DNA from: Campanula takesimana
Lineage: Eukaryota; Streptophyta; Magnoliopsida; Asterales; Campanulaceae
Reading direction: 5' to 3'
DNA length: 64,000 nt
Assembly: GCA_026119855.1 (NCBI GenBank)
Contig: JAOWBW010001316.1
Coordinates: 1 to 64,000 of the forward strand
The notes beneath the pieces were generated by a model that had not been told where the DNA came from, did no database searches, and saw nothing but the letters and a program-made list of their open reading frames with translations. The position numbers were made by a program, and so were the translations under genes. Each line of letters opens with the position of its first letter. Position 1 is the stretch's first letter. Positions 53,876-64,000 of this stretch are shown one piece after another.

Positions 53876-56188
53876 GAGCATCTCCAACCCACTTCATTTC
53901 TTTCTTCATTTCTTCATTTTGAGCACTATTGCTCTCTCCAACCCACTTCAATTTTGTCTTCAAAAAATGAAGAAGTGAATAGTGTGTCTCAAATTTGAAG
54001 AAACACTATTCCATTTCTTCATTTTTTGAAGACAATCTTTCACTTTGCACTTTAGCCTTCAATTTAGTAAAATACTTTTTGTGTGTTAATGAAATTAAAT
54101 TGTATATTTATTTAATTATATAATATGTTTAATTACTTGTACTAATTTTAAATTTATTCTTTTTGTCTTTTGTACTTTATCAACTACGAAATGATATTTG
54201 TGATATTATGTATTGTTTAAATTTTAGAACATACATATAGTTATTATTTATTTGTAGTAACAATTTATATTTAGTAATGAGATTTTATCTTATCTTATCA
54301 TTTTTCAACCACTAAATAATATCTCCCTTATACACAATATCTATTTTTATTCTATAAATAACAACATTCAGGACTCCAAAATCCACAATCATCTCCTCTC
54401 TTTCACTAGTAGAAAATGAATTTTAATATAGGTGGTTCTTCTAATACACCATTTCAACAATCATCATCATCATCATCTTCGTCGGATGGTGAGGAAAATG
54501 ATTTTTTCATGAATGGTCTCGATGAATCTCAAACAATGCTAGCTTCTATGGTGCAAAATAACTACACTTTCTTGATGCACCATCAAAATATGTTTCACAA
54601 TCCCACCCGACGTGGCTCAATCCCAGGTCATATCGTGGTCAATCGTAATCGAGAAGTGCAGATCGTGAGTTGGTGAATATTACTTTACTAATTCTCCAAC
54701 ATACAACGAACAAACATTTCGACGACGATATAGAATGTCTCGAAGCCTGTTTTCTTCGTATTGTTGAGGCAATCAAAGGCCATGATCAATTTTCGAGCAA
54801 CGAAGTGATGGTCTTGGTCGACTTGGTTTATCAACTTTACAAAAAGTAACAGCCGTGTTCCGGATGTTGACTTATGCTATGCCAGGTGATGCGACCGACG
54901 AAATTTTTAAAATTGGTGGAGTCAACTACAATTGAATGCTTAAAGAGATTTGTCGTGCCATTGTTGAGGTTTCTCAGAGCAATATCTGAGATCTCCTAAT
55001 GCTAATGATACGACAAGGGTTACTTTACATTGGCGAGAAACAGGGTTTTCCTGGAATGCTGGGCAGCCTTGACTGTATGCACTGGGAATGGAAAAATTGT
55101 CCTACAGGTTGGGGGACAATATGCAGGGCGTAGTGGTAAGCCGAGTATTATCTTGAAGCTGTAGCCGACTACGATCTTTGGATATGGCATGCGTATTTTG
55201 GTATGCCTGGAACTAATAATGATATTAATGTATTAGAATCATCGCATTTGTTTTCTAATCTCTCTCAAGGTACTGCTCCTCCTGCACGTTATGTTATTCA
55301 AGGAAAAGAATATAATATGGGATATTATCTAGCTGACGGTATATATCCCAAATGGTCGACCTTAGTGCAAACTATTCATGAGCCGCGTGGTCCGAAGAAA
55401 CAATATTTTGCTAGGAAACAAGAGGCATGTAGGAAAGATGTGGAACGCGCATTTGGAGTCCTACAATCACGTTTTTCAATTATTGCAGGGCCAGCACGCT
55501 TTTGGAAGAAGGATGTATTACACGATATAATTACGGCTTGCATTATCATGCATAATATGATAATCGAGGATGAACGTGATTTGAGCGCACCAATTTCTGA
55601 TGTGATAGAAACGCCAGCTCCTATAGTTGAAACTATTGATGAAAATACTCGCTTTCAAGAATTTATTGGTCGGCATAGAAAAATTAAGGACAAAAATGCT
55701 CACATTGAACTTCAGAACGCTCTAATAGAACATTTATGGGAGAGATACACAAATTCAGAGGAGTAGAACATAACTATGTATTGGTCTATGTAATTTTTAA
55801 TGCTTTACTTATGTTATTTTTTTCCTTCATGTAATATATAAATAATAAATTTAAACTATCTTTAATGTTTAATTGCATATTTATTGTTTTGATTATATTA
55901 AATAATATTTTTATAAAAAAAATTATTATAGTTTTTCACTAATTAATTGAAATCTATCATTTAAAATAAAACATAGGGTTCAATATATAAAATGACTAAA
56001 GTTTGTGTAGTGTTTGTGAAATTAAATGAGTAGGGGAATGATGATGTGGGAAGATAAAGATGCTTGGTATATTCTTTTTGAAGTCAAAATTGAAGATATG
56101 GGTTGGAGTTGAAAAAAAAAATGAAGCAAGAATTGAAGCAAAAAATGAAGAAATGAAGCAAAATTAAAGAAATGGGTTGGAGATGCTC
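53876..56188 (+). mobile_element. PIF/Harbinger transposon, 2313 bp, with TAA TSD
   Basis: Perfect 16-bp terminal inverted repeats gagcatctccaaccca and tgggttggagatgctc; the similarity continues inward imperfectly (cttcatttctt). TAA flanks both ends (53873-53875 and 56189-56191), the TWA target of PIF/Harbinger. It encodes a decayed transposase. Removing it joins ctctctccc-TAA-ccctcactcc, a continuous host (retroelement) sequence. Confidence 0.9.
54416..55766 (+). pseudogene. PIF/Harbinger (HARBI1-like DDE) transposase, broken
   Basis: Pieces of one transposase are spread over several frames. The N-terminus is 54416-54676 (Ser-rich, QTMLASMVQNNYTFLMHHQ). Then, in shifted frames, come YYFTNSPTYNEQTFRRRYRM, an RLGLSTLQKVTAVFRMLTY-like helix region, and GMLGSLDCMHWEWKNCP with the first catalytic Asp (near 55070). 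Finally 55203-55766 is an open frame with MPGTNNDINVL (second catalytic Asp), RKDVERAFGVLQSRF (the expected catalytic Glu) and a C-terminal helical region. Frameshifts lie near 54675 and 54752, with further breaks between 54860 and 55160. The second ORF of active Harbingers (Myb-like) was not found. Non-autonomous now. Confidence 0.86.
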
Positions 56189-56663
56189 TAACCCTCACTC
56201 CACCCGCGTACCATCTCCAATCACTCACAAATCCTACTAATCCTCCATAATTTCGGCCAACACACCCTCCCAACTCCATTCACTCTCAAACATCATCTCA
56301 CCTATCAAACAAACACCCAATTCACCCAAAATCCACCATAGCCGAAAATCAAGCCCTACAACCCAATCTCACAAATTCTTCCCTAAAACCTTCAAATCTC
56401 GCCAAATTCCACCTCCCTTATACCTCCAAACTCCAAACCCACCACAAAAACATCCAATTTCAGTCCCAATTCACCAAAATCCGAAACCTAGAATCTGCCC
56501 CAATTTCAGTTTCGGGATTTTGCCAAAATTAAGGTTCAAGATTCAGTTTTTGCAAGTATTTCAAGGCTACTGAAGGAGAAGGCACAAGATTTACAACATC
56601 AATTTCTTCATCCCGGTAACAAAGTTCCTTTCTTTCTCTGTCTACAATTTACTGGATTTAGCT
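56189..56663 (+). other. C-rich leader-like sequence before a retroelement ORF
   Basis: Sequence rich in ccaaa/accca words with few purine runs resembles the untranslated leader of an LTR retrotransposon or a plant 5' UTR. No frame. Confidence 0.35.
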
Positions 56664-57005
56664 TTGACTATTATTGCAATGGATGGTAGAAGGAGTATGA
56701 CTAGAAAAGACAAAGAAATTGCAGCCGCCCCTAGCAATCCCCCTCCCTCTAAGAAAAATCGGAAGGATAAAGCTTCTAGTTCAACTCTGAANNNNNNNNN
56801 NNNNNNNNNNNNNNNNNNNNNNNNNNNNNNNNNNNNNNNNNNNNNNNNNNNNNNNNNNNNNNNNNNNNNNNNNNNNNNNNNNNNNNNNNNNAGCCCCTCG
56901 GCGACGTGGATTGCAAAGCAAAACGCGTCGACGAAAGTTAAAAACACCCGCCGAGGACATCACCAAGAAAAAAAAAGCAAAGACTCGATGAAAGCAAGAA
57001 TTTGA
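56664..57005 (+). CDS. Basic N-terminal ORF cut by an assembly gap
   Basis: Begins MTIIAMDGRRSMTRKDKEI, Lys/Ser/Pro-rich, reminiscent of the N-terminus of retroelement gag-like ORFs. After 42 codons it meets 100 N (56792-56891). The sequence after the gap (KNTRRGHHQEKKSKDSMKAR) is also basic, but its frame relation is unknown. No domain is recognised. Confidence 0.3.
   Translation: MTIIAMDGRRSMTRKDKEIAAAPSNPPPSKKNRKDKASSSTLXXXXXXXXXXXXXXXXXXXXXXXXXXXXXXXXXXSPSATWIAKQNASTKVKNTRRGHHQEKKSKDSMKARI
56792..56891. other. Assembly gap (100 N)
   Basis: Exactly 100 N, a standard scaffold gap of unknown true length. Confidence 0.99.
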
Positions 57006-57104
57006 AATTGCGAAAGAGAGGGGTGCGCTCCCTGTGTGAGCGGCTGTTTTGATAGAGGGGTGGCATGATTCGTTAGGTGAACCTGCCGGCTGAATATCTT
57101 GAAT

Positions 57105-57577
57105 GAGGCCGTTAGTGAACCTTTTGAACGAGGCCGTTAGTGAACCTTTGAAGAGGCCGTTAGTGAACCTTTGAGGAGGCCGTTAGTGAACCTTTGAGGA
57201 CGAATCCGTTAGTGAACCTTTGGGACGAATCCATTAGTGAAATTCGTTGATGAGGCCGTTAGTGAACCTTTGAAGAGGCCGTTAGTGAACCTTTGAGGAC
57301 GAATCCGTTAGTGAAATCCGTTGATGAGGCCGTTAGTGAACCTTTGAAGAGGCCGTTGTGAACCTTGGAGACGAATCCGTTAGTGAAATCCGTTGATGAG
57401 GCCGTTAGTGAACCTTTGAATGAGGCCGTTAGTGAGCCTTTGAGGACGAATCCGTTAGTGAAATCCGTTGATGAGGCCGTTAGTGAACCTTTGAGGACGA
57501 ATCCGTAGTGAAATCCGTTGATGAGACCGTTAGTGAACCTTTGAGGACGAATCCGTTAGTGAAATCCGTTGATGAGG
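57105..57577 (+). repeat. Minisatellite of two interleaved unit types
   Basis: About 20 tandem units. Type 1 is gaggccgttagtgaaccttt plus 2-6 bases; type 2 is gacgaatccgttagtgaaat plus ccgttgat. They share the core cgttagtgaa. From 57180 on they alternate in higher-order blocks of about 55-80 bp. No reading frame is maintained. Confidence 0.9.
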
Positions 57578-58148
57578 TATTTCTTTGAAGTCGCGTGCCG
57601 CTTGGAGTCACACTTGACTTCTTTTTGAATTGTGGGGTGCGGGCACAGTTGACCGCGACCGGAAAAATGTTCCTGCTGGGGATGAAATGTTGAGATTGAC
57701 TCTTGAGGGTATGGCACCCGTGACAGAACTTAGGGAGTTCGGAATCCGGGGAGGACAGCCTATTTTTTGAGTGGGAGTTTCTATCCTACTTTCGATTTTT
57801 GACATGCCTTAAGGGCGGACCAGAAGAAGATGTGCCCAACTGGGTGTCTGAGGACCGGGACTGTGTCTTGATTTAGGCTGGAGATATCTGACAAGGTCCT
57901 TTTCTGAAGTGATCTAGACTTGGGAGGCGCGCGCTTTCCTCTGTGGGCTTGGGACGCGCGCGCATTTGAGACCGCTGGCGGGTGGCGCGCGCGTCTGGGA
58001 GGCGAGATTCCGGGCTTGACATTTGCTGGGCCAAAAGAAACCCCAACACTATAATATCATCTCTTTTCGACCACTTGATTCTCACAGCTCCTTTCTGCCA
58101 TTTTTGAACATCATATTATCTCAACTTTGCTTGTGATCAACATTTTCC
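57578..58148. other. GC-rich spacer before the retroelement ORF
   Basis: Contains ggcgcgcgc words at 57925-57995. No gene; probably leader of the following ORF. Confidence 0.35.
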
Positions 58149-59544
58149 ATGGCTTCCAATTCTTTTGTTCTTGATGCCAAGTTTGTTAGTGGTTATGAAA
58201 AGGACTTGGGCACTTTCGTGTATTCTTTCAAGACCCATCCCAAGAAGGCCTTCATCAAAGACTTCGGGTTCCGAATTCTTTTCACTTTGCGTACGTTGAA
58301 GCCGGATTGGAATTTGTTGAGAGCTGCCGCGGCTTTCTGGGATTGTGACAGCCATACCTTCAACTTTTCGGCTAATGAAATGGTTCCGACTGTTGATGAT
58401 TTCGGGGCCATCCTCGGCATGACTTTGGCTGGTCGGATTGCCGTCCCTAAATATCACCGTGGTGCCATTGACTCTTGGGTTGAGTTACTGAATCTCCCTG
58501 TTGAGGACGTGAGGAAGATATTGCATGGTACTGTGATTGACATAACTGAGTTGCCGATTTTCTTCAGTTTACACTCGGAGGATCCGGTGGTTCAATAAGA
58601 GGAATGCCATGGCCGCTTGTCTCTTTAGTGAAGTACTGTTTGTTGCACCCTTCGGGACTGCGGATGCGCATTTGGCTGAGATTATTTTGCAAGCCAAGGA
58701 GCAACAATTTAGTATAATCCCTCTTATCGTAGGGGAGACGTTGCACGACCTTGATGAGTTACATAGGACGGGCAAGATGTGTCGGGGAAGCCCTTTGCTC
58801 TTGACCATATGGCTCCGGGAACACTTCAAGATTTATTCCCCGGATGGTGATTTGTCTCCCTTTGCTGTTCATAGAAGGAAGCTGTTGATCCGGGATTTAT
58901 CTGAAGATGGTTGGAAGAAATTCTTTGCCTCTCGGGTGACCGTTGATATTGAGTGGTGTCCTCCTTCTTGGGGTCTTCGTCCTTTTGTGGAATGGACTCT
59001 TGGTTTTCAGCACGTGGTTGTACCCGGCTTGAGAGATTCTTCATTTTACCAGCCAAAGCGGGTTCTGCGGCAGTTTGGTCGCCAACAGATGATTCCTTTT
59101 CCGAGGGATGGAATGCTTCGTCCAGTTTCTTACATGGGTCCTGACTTCTCGAGTGAGCTTCAGTCGGCTTGGGGAGATGACCGCAACCGTTGGGGTTTTG
59201 CTCCTCTGCATCGGGGGAGTGCCTTCCTTCCCGAGAGCTACTTGGATTATTTATTTGGCACCCTTTACCGTGGCATCACTTGGGTTGATGTGCTTCGTGC
59301 CGAGTTGTTGGGGAAGGGTTTTGAGCCTAGCAGCACTTTGAGATATAGGGAGGCTGCTGCTGATTCGAGTAACATTCTCGCTGACCATTTCGGTACTCCT
59401 TTGGATGACTTTTATGCTAGGAGACGTGCCGCAACACAGAAGGTTTCGGTGCGTATTAGTGCTCCTCCGTTACCCAAGAAGAAAAGGATTGGGAGACGAT
59501 CGGGTGGTCCTTTGAAGGCTAAGAGAAAATTGGACTTTTCTTAG
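58149..59544 (+). pseudogene. Plant mobile-element ORF of the DUF7745 type, one frameshift
   Basis: Two abutting frames (58149-58598 and 58609-59544; the second is open upstream of its first ATG) make one protein of about 460 residues. The first includes FIKDFGFRILFTLRTLKPDW, FSANEMVPTVDDFGAILGMT and ITELPIFF. The second includes YTRRIRWFNKRNAMAACLFS, FAVHRRKLLIRDLSEDGWKK, EWTLGFQHVVVPGLRDSSF and GFAPLHRGSAFLPESYLD. This resembles the large family of plant retroelement-linked proteins annotated DUF7745 / plant mobile domain-like. The frameshift lies between about 58545 and 58590. The C-terminus is basic (PLPKKKRIGRRSGGPLKAKR), a likely nuclear signal. Molecular function is unknown; the family name is from memory of the sequence style. 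Confidence 0.55.
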
Positions 59545-59949
59545 TACCCTAACAGATTGCAATTAAATTAGACCACTTTGTTTTAGGATTTAATGTTTTG
59601 ATGTATTTTGTTGCTCAATAAATCCGTTGTAATGGTTTGAATAATTCATTGAATGAATAAAATTGCATTTTGTTATTTGAAGTGAATTGGGTATTTTTGA
59701 TATGTTTTAGACCGCACCCGAAGGTTGCCTACGTTCCTCCAGTTGGGAGGCTCAGGTCTTCGTAGTTCAAACAAACAAAGACCATTTTTTTTTTTTTTTT
59801 TTGTGTGCACCCTGTTTTTTGCCTAGACCGCCCTTTCGGGTTTTCAATCTAGCGGGCTTCTTTTTTGCACGTGCTCTAATTTTTGCCTAGGCCGCCCTTG
59901 TGGGTTTTCAACCTAGCGAGCGGTTTTTTTTTTTTATGGTCTTTGTTTA
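59545..59949. other. 3' ends of two convergent retroelement segments
   Basis: Contains a duplicated motif ttttgcctagaccgcccttt...ggttttcaatctagcg (59818-59862) and ttttgcctaggccgccctt...ggttttcaacctagcg (59880-59922). Also ggttgcctacgttcctccag (59724), which resembles untranslated sequence of Tat/Ogre-type gypsy elements. T runs separate the copies. Confidence 0.5.
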
Positions 59950-60616
59950 TTAAGCATAGAACCTCTTGAGTTTGTCGAGGTTGACCTCCTTTGGCAGCTG
60001 GTCACCATCCAAATCTACGAGCCGGACTGCACCGCCGTTTAGTATCTTTTTGACCACGTACGGACCGATCCATCGGGGTCCCCATTTCCTCAGGGGATTC
60101 ATGGCGTTAGGAGGATGTTGTCTTAAGACCAAATCTCCCACATTGATGTTTCGAGGCTTCACCTTTTTGTTGAAAGCTCTTGCCATCCTTTGCTGATATG
60201 CCCTCGTGCGTTCGAGTGCTCTTAACCTTTTCTCGTCGAGTAAGGCTAGCTGTTCATATCGACTTTGCATCCAGTCGACCTCGTTGACTTGATTCTCGAG
60301 GAGGACCCGTAGAGATGGGACTTCAAGTTCGATTGGGAGTACGGCTTCAGAACCATAGACTAATGCATACAGAGTTTCTCCTGTCGCTGACCGTATTGAT
60401 GTGCGGTAGCCCCACAATGCTAATGGTAGCTTCTCGGGCCAATCCCTTCCTGTTGAGGCCATTTTCTTGACGATGGTCTCGATGGTTTTATTTGCTGCTT
60501 CAACCGCGCCATTTGATTGGGGACGGTAAGGAGATGACTTATGCTTGGTGATCTTGTATTCTACCAAAAGTGCATCCGTTGTCGGAAATGATTTCATGAG
60601 GCACGCCATATCGGCA
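59950..60616 (-). pseudogene. Ty3-gypsy integrase C-terminal part, truncated and frameshifted
   Basis: Integrase inserts retroelement DNA into the chromosome. The minus strand shows RYGVPHEIISDNG with the second catalytic Asp (about 60610-60565), then in a shifted frame SSPYRPQSNGAVEAANK with the catalytic Glu. The C-terminal region follows, with GDLVLRQHPP, KWGPRWIGPYVVKKIL (the GPY/F module) and EVNLDKLKRFYA before the stop at 59950. The upstream end is cut at about 60616, where tggaaatggttcggct-type transposon sequence begins. The first Asp, zinc finger, RT and gag are missing. Confidence 0.85.
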
Positions 60617-62352
60617 TAGGGGTGGAAATGGTTCGGCTTAGCTCGGTTTGGGGCAATTTAGGAGCCAAACCGCTATACATCGGTTTGGAGAAATCCCAAA
60701 CCGAGCTGAACCACAAAATAGTCGAAGCCGAGCTGAGCTAAACCATCACGGTTCGGCTCGGCTCGGTTTGAACCACGGTCTGATTTCGCGGTTTAAACCG
60801 TGGCTTAAACCGTGGTTTGAACCACAACTCTTACACCATACTTATTACTTAGAAATTAAACACTGATGGAGTATAAAGTCTAAACATATAACATAATGAA
60901 AACTTGCAAGGCTGCAAGAGTACAAAATAAAAGAACAACAAAACACAAGAATCATAACCTGCCTTAGTACAAAGTACAAAGAACAACAACACACAACAAA
61001 ATAAAAGATATCCATGAAAAATTCCATCCGTCCCAACAAAACACAAGAATCATAGTCCAGTTCTCAATACTTCCATCCACTTCCATTCTTCAAAATTCTT
61101 GTAAGGCTGCAAGAATACAAAATAAAAGCATCAATAAAGAGTACCACAACTGCAAGAAAAATAAATAATTGTTTTGGGACGGAGGGAGTAATTGTCAATT
61201 ACTCAAAACTGAATTGGCCAATATTTTCAAGAAACTGATGCATCACATTTTAGTCTAAATAAAAGAAAGGGAACACAACTCATTCAATTGCTTCCACTTA
61301 GACCACATTTTGAAGTGGCTGCACATTTTGACTTGCAGAAACTTACAAGAAACTGATACACACTTAAAATTGATGCATCACATTTTAGTCTAAATAAAAG
61401 AAAGGGAACACAACTCATTCAATTGCTTCCACTTAGACCACATTCTCGTAGTACCTTTGTAGAATCACAAGTGCATAGAGAGTAACATGAAAAATAAATA
61501 AGCAGCATTCATCTCTGCTTATGTGAATTTTCAAGTCACAAGACACAAACATTAAGACCAACATGTCATGGTGGAAGGAAGTAAGATACAAAGATATGAT
61601 CAATGTTTCATAATGAAAACCTATCAAGATAAGACTCATAGCAAATGGATAGGAAGATCACAAAGTCGATAATGACGTCAAACATAGATGGCTTATCTGA
61701 TAGGCCTCAAAAACATAATACAAAAGAATACTACAGGAATGTATGTTTCACAAAACAGATAAGCCAGACCAAACATCCACAACCATCTTAAGACAAACTA
61801 ATAATCCTCTTTTCTTTTTTTTTAAACCAAACAATCCTTTCATGGAAATGCAAAAGCAGCCAGGGTGGAAGTAACGGCCTCAAAATCATACTCTCTTCGT
61901 CTCAAAAATGATACACTAAAAAGAAAAACAGCCCCTACTTTCCATCAAGATGTACTATCCCATAAAAGCAAGAAAAAAAAATCCCATAGAGTGACAGTAA
62001 TAAAATCAAAGGTTCTACAACAATGTCATAGTTGTTGGAAGGGCAGGGAGGTCCATTACTCCATTTTTACTCTGGCAAACTTTCAAAAACTAGTTCATAT
62101 TATGCAGAAACTATTATGCAGCCATATGCTCAAATAAAGAAAGCACATATAAAGAAGAAGAAGGACTTACCATGACTCCTTCCTTCAACAGCAGCTACAA
62201 TCAACACAGCCCCATCATCAGCATGGAAAACAGCTTGCATGAGAAACAGAGAAAGTGATGAGAAAATCACATATAAAGAAGAAGAAGGACTTTATAAAAA
62301 GAAATGCAGAATTAAAAAGAAATGCAGAATAAATACTTACAAACTTCAAATA
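60617..62352. other. Intergenic repeats: one-sided transposon end, short duplications
   Basis: 60617 starts taggggtggaaatggttcggct with inverted ggttcgg/ccgaacc words to 60830, like a hAT-type MITE end; the partner end was not found. At 61019-61190 the words ccatccgtcccaacaaaac and tgttttgggacggagggag form a weak Stowaway-like pair. A block of about 78 bp (catcacattttagtctaaataaaagaaagg...) occurs at about 61231-61308 and again at 61373-61442. A shorter one (cacatataaagaagaagaagg) occurs at about 62144 and 62268. No gene seen. Confidence 0.5.
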
Positions 62353-64000
62353 TCAGTCCCTAAAGGTAGATGGACCCACAAGATCTGAATTATCAGTGAC
62401 CACTGCAACATGTAAAGTTATAATTAATATAAGAAGATATGTACAAACTTAAAGTGGACAATATAAATGAATGAAAATAGTTGATTTGTATATGGTTAAC
62501 TTACCAGATTCACAATCACTAAAGTCCTCCAACCTCGTTTCAACATCAATTGGAATAGGTTCAGCACGCAACCAATCTTGTGCACATATCAAAGACTCCA
62601 CAACCTTGGGACTCAAGGAGCTGCGAAATGGGTCTAAGACACGACCCCCGGTGCTAAAAGCTGATTCTGAAGCAACTGTATAACAGGAATCGCAAATATG
62701 TCTTTTGCTATTAGAGAGAGAATATGATACCTATGGGCATTCATTTTCCACCATAACAAAATATCAAAGTCCCCAACTTTTTTCTCTACCGTTTCTTCCA
62801 AGAACCTTTCAATTTCCGACTTTGCACCATGATCCACTTCTTCCAAGTGCTTATAATATAAGCTTTGCATATCTTCAAAATCATCACGACTACGTTTACG
62901 TGAAGAATCGGTCTCTTTTTCCACTTCAACAACATTCTCCACACTTACTTTCGCATTTTTGTCAATCAACTCATAACAAGAATACATGCGAAATAAAGTG
63001 TCCTTCACCCTCTTTTCCAACTCAGCCACTTTTTCAACAGTGTAAATGGTTGCATAAACAAACTTCACATAGTTCAACTTGACTCGAGGATCTAAGACAA
63101 CATCAAGTAAAAGATTCATGTTAATCTTAGTCATATCACCCCAATATTTGTCAAACTTTCTTTGCATTGATTGTGCCATTGCCTTCAAATCAGCATCATC
63201 CTTACTATTAGCCCACCCAATCAAACTCTTCTCAATCATCAACACATCATGAAAATAAGTATTGGAAGTGACATACAAGCTACCCGAAAATCTCCTAGTC
63301 ACATCATAGAATGCTTTCAAAAACTTGCATAAAGTAGTAGCACGTGACCAATCACTTTCTGTAGGACAACCATTAGGGAGATCACTATCGAGAGTAGTTT
63401 CTAAATCCATGGCTTCAAATGCCTTCCTAAACTTAAGAGCGGTTTTTAACATGAGATATGTGTAGTTCCACCTAGTTGGAACATCTAGGACTAACTTGCT
63501 TTTATCCTCAATTTTTTCCCGCTCACAAAAATCCTGAAATAGATGTGCTCTTTGTGGGGAACTCCTTATATATCTCACAACTTGACGAATTCTACTTATT
63601 GATCCATCTACCTCTCCAATCCCATCTCTAACAATTAAGTTTAGAATATGGGCACAACACCTCATGTGCAAGAACTCACCCTCCAAGATAACTCCACCTT
63701 TCCTTATAAGTTTTCTTTTCAAGTGATCAACAGCAGTGTCATTAGCTGAAGCATTATCAACGGTGATAGTGAAAACATTCTCAATACCCCAATCAAGCAT
63801 GCAAGCCTCAATTGTACCAGCAATTGCAAGGCCTTTGTGACTATTAACAACTTTGAAGTTAAGAACTCTTTTGTGCAAATTCCATTCATGGTCTATAAAG
63901 TGTGCCGTAAGAACCATATAACTCAAATTTTGCAAGGAAGTCCATATATCAGTTGTGAGGCAAATCATATGAGCATTAAGAGATAAAGCGCTTTTCAACC
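62353..64000 (-). CDS. hAT-family transposase (BED/RICESLEEPER-like), partial, with a 3' intron
   Basis: This is the catalytic and C-terminal part of a plant hAT transposase; the N-terminus with any BED finger lies beyond the right edge. Motifs on the minus strand: CLTTDIWTS (first Asp), FTITVDNASANDTAVDHL (second Asp), MRCCAHILNLIVRDG (Cys/His motif), LDVPTRWNYTYLML, NLLLDVVLDPR, and the dimerisation region EIERFLEETVEKKVGDFDIL then LLWWKMNAHRYHILS. Exon 1 is >64000-62505. A GT..AG intron of 102 bp (62504-62403) leads to exon 2 (62402-62353, ending TGPSTFRD-like before TGA), and the splice keeps the frame. Near 62676-62685 one base appears missing: the conserved VASESAFSTGGRVLDPFRSS is present but one frame off from AIPV. 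Otherwise undamaged, so it may be recently active or domesticated. The start codon is not in the window. Confidence 0.88.

Noticed and set aside
57105..57577. CRISPR array
   Set aside because: Units are contiguous and degenerate with no unique spacers, and the genome is a plant.
61024..61189. Stowaway MITE between ccatccgtccc and gggacggagggag
   Set aside because: The left tip is degenerate and the left TA is missing; too weak to annotate.
60617..61190. A complete MITE starting taggggtggaaatgg
   Set aside because: The partner terminus could not be located, so only a one-sided end is supported.
62471..63082. Plus-strand frames opposite the hAT transposase
   Set aside because: Antisense shadows of the transposase coding sequence.

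Overview
This is nuclear DNA from a flowering plant, almost certainly a dicot. The evidence is the intron-rich plant receptor-kinase gene, an F-box gene, dense nested plant transposons and an integrated plant pararetrovirus. The species cannot be read from the sequence. One run of exactly 100 N (56792-56891) shows it is a scaffold from an assembly. No tRNA, rRNA or CRISPR array was seen.

Left part (1-13.7 kb): the 5' half of one host gene on the minus strand, an LRR receptor-like kinase of the FEI1/FEI2 type. Four coding exons are resolved with exact splice sites (7305-7209, 5934-5799, 3502-3431, 3268-3197). A probable 6-kb intron in the 5' UTR leads back to a CT-rich leader near 13.4-13.6 kb. 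The introns are full of short non-autonomous DNA transposons, many with exact or near-exact target-site duplications (TSDs). The kinase half lies beyond the left edge.

Middle left (13.7-27.8 kb): nested LTR-retrotransposon debris. It includes a 1.63-kb LTR with polypurine tract and a coiled-coil 3' ORF, an Athila/Tat-type primer-binding site with a 1.49-kb LTR, another retro ORF interrupted by a MITE that itself carries a second MITE, and a 3.1-kb solo LTR.

Centre (27.87-39.25 kb): an endogenous caulimovirid (plant pararetrovirus) sitting in a TA microsatellite. In order it carries a tRNA-Met primer-binding site, a coiled-coil ORF, a polyprotein (movement protein, capsid protein with two Cys-rich motifs, protease, reverse transcriptase, RNase H), a viroplasmin/transactivator-like ORF and a pararetroviral promoter. 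The protease-RT segment is tandemly triplicated, and every module except the last RT-RNase H is broken by stops or frameshifts. This is the most interesting object in the window. It combines a badnavirus-like second Cys motif and ORF overlap with a caulimovirus-like viroplasmin ORF.

Right part (39.3-64 kb): a Pack-MULE that captured pieces of a UDP-glycosyltransferase gene (9-bp TSD); an F-box gene destroyed by a MITE, a second insertion and a frameshift; three copies of one 9-10-bp-TSD MITE family within 2 kb; a second 4.0-kb solo LTR inside a second copy of the Athila-like LTR; a complete but decayed PIF/Harbinger element with TAA TSDs; a minisatellite; a retroelement-associated ORF and a gypsy integrase fragment; and, running off the right edge, a nearly intact hAT transposase with a 3' intron and one apparent single-base lesion.

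Overall, one partial host gene and one dead host gene are embedded in several layers of nested insertions. TSDs give the order of events in many places.
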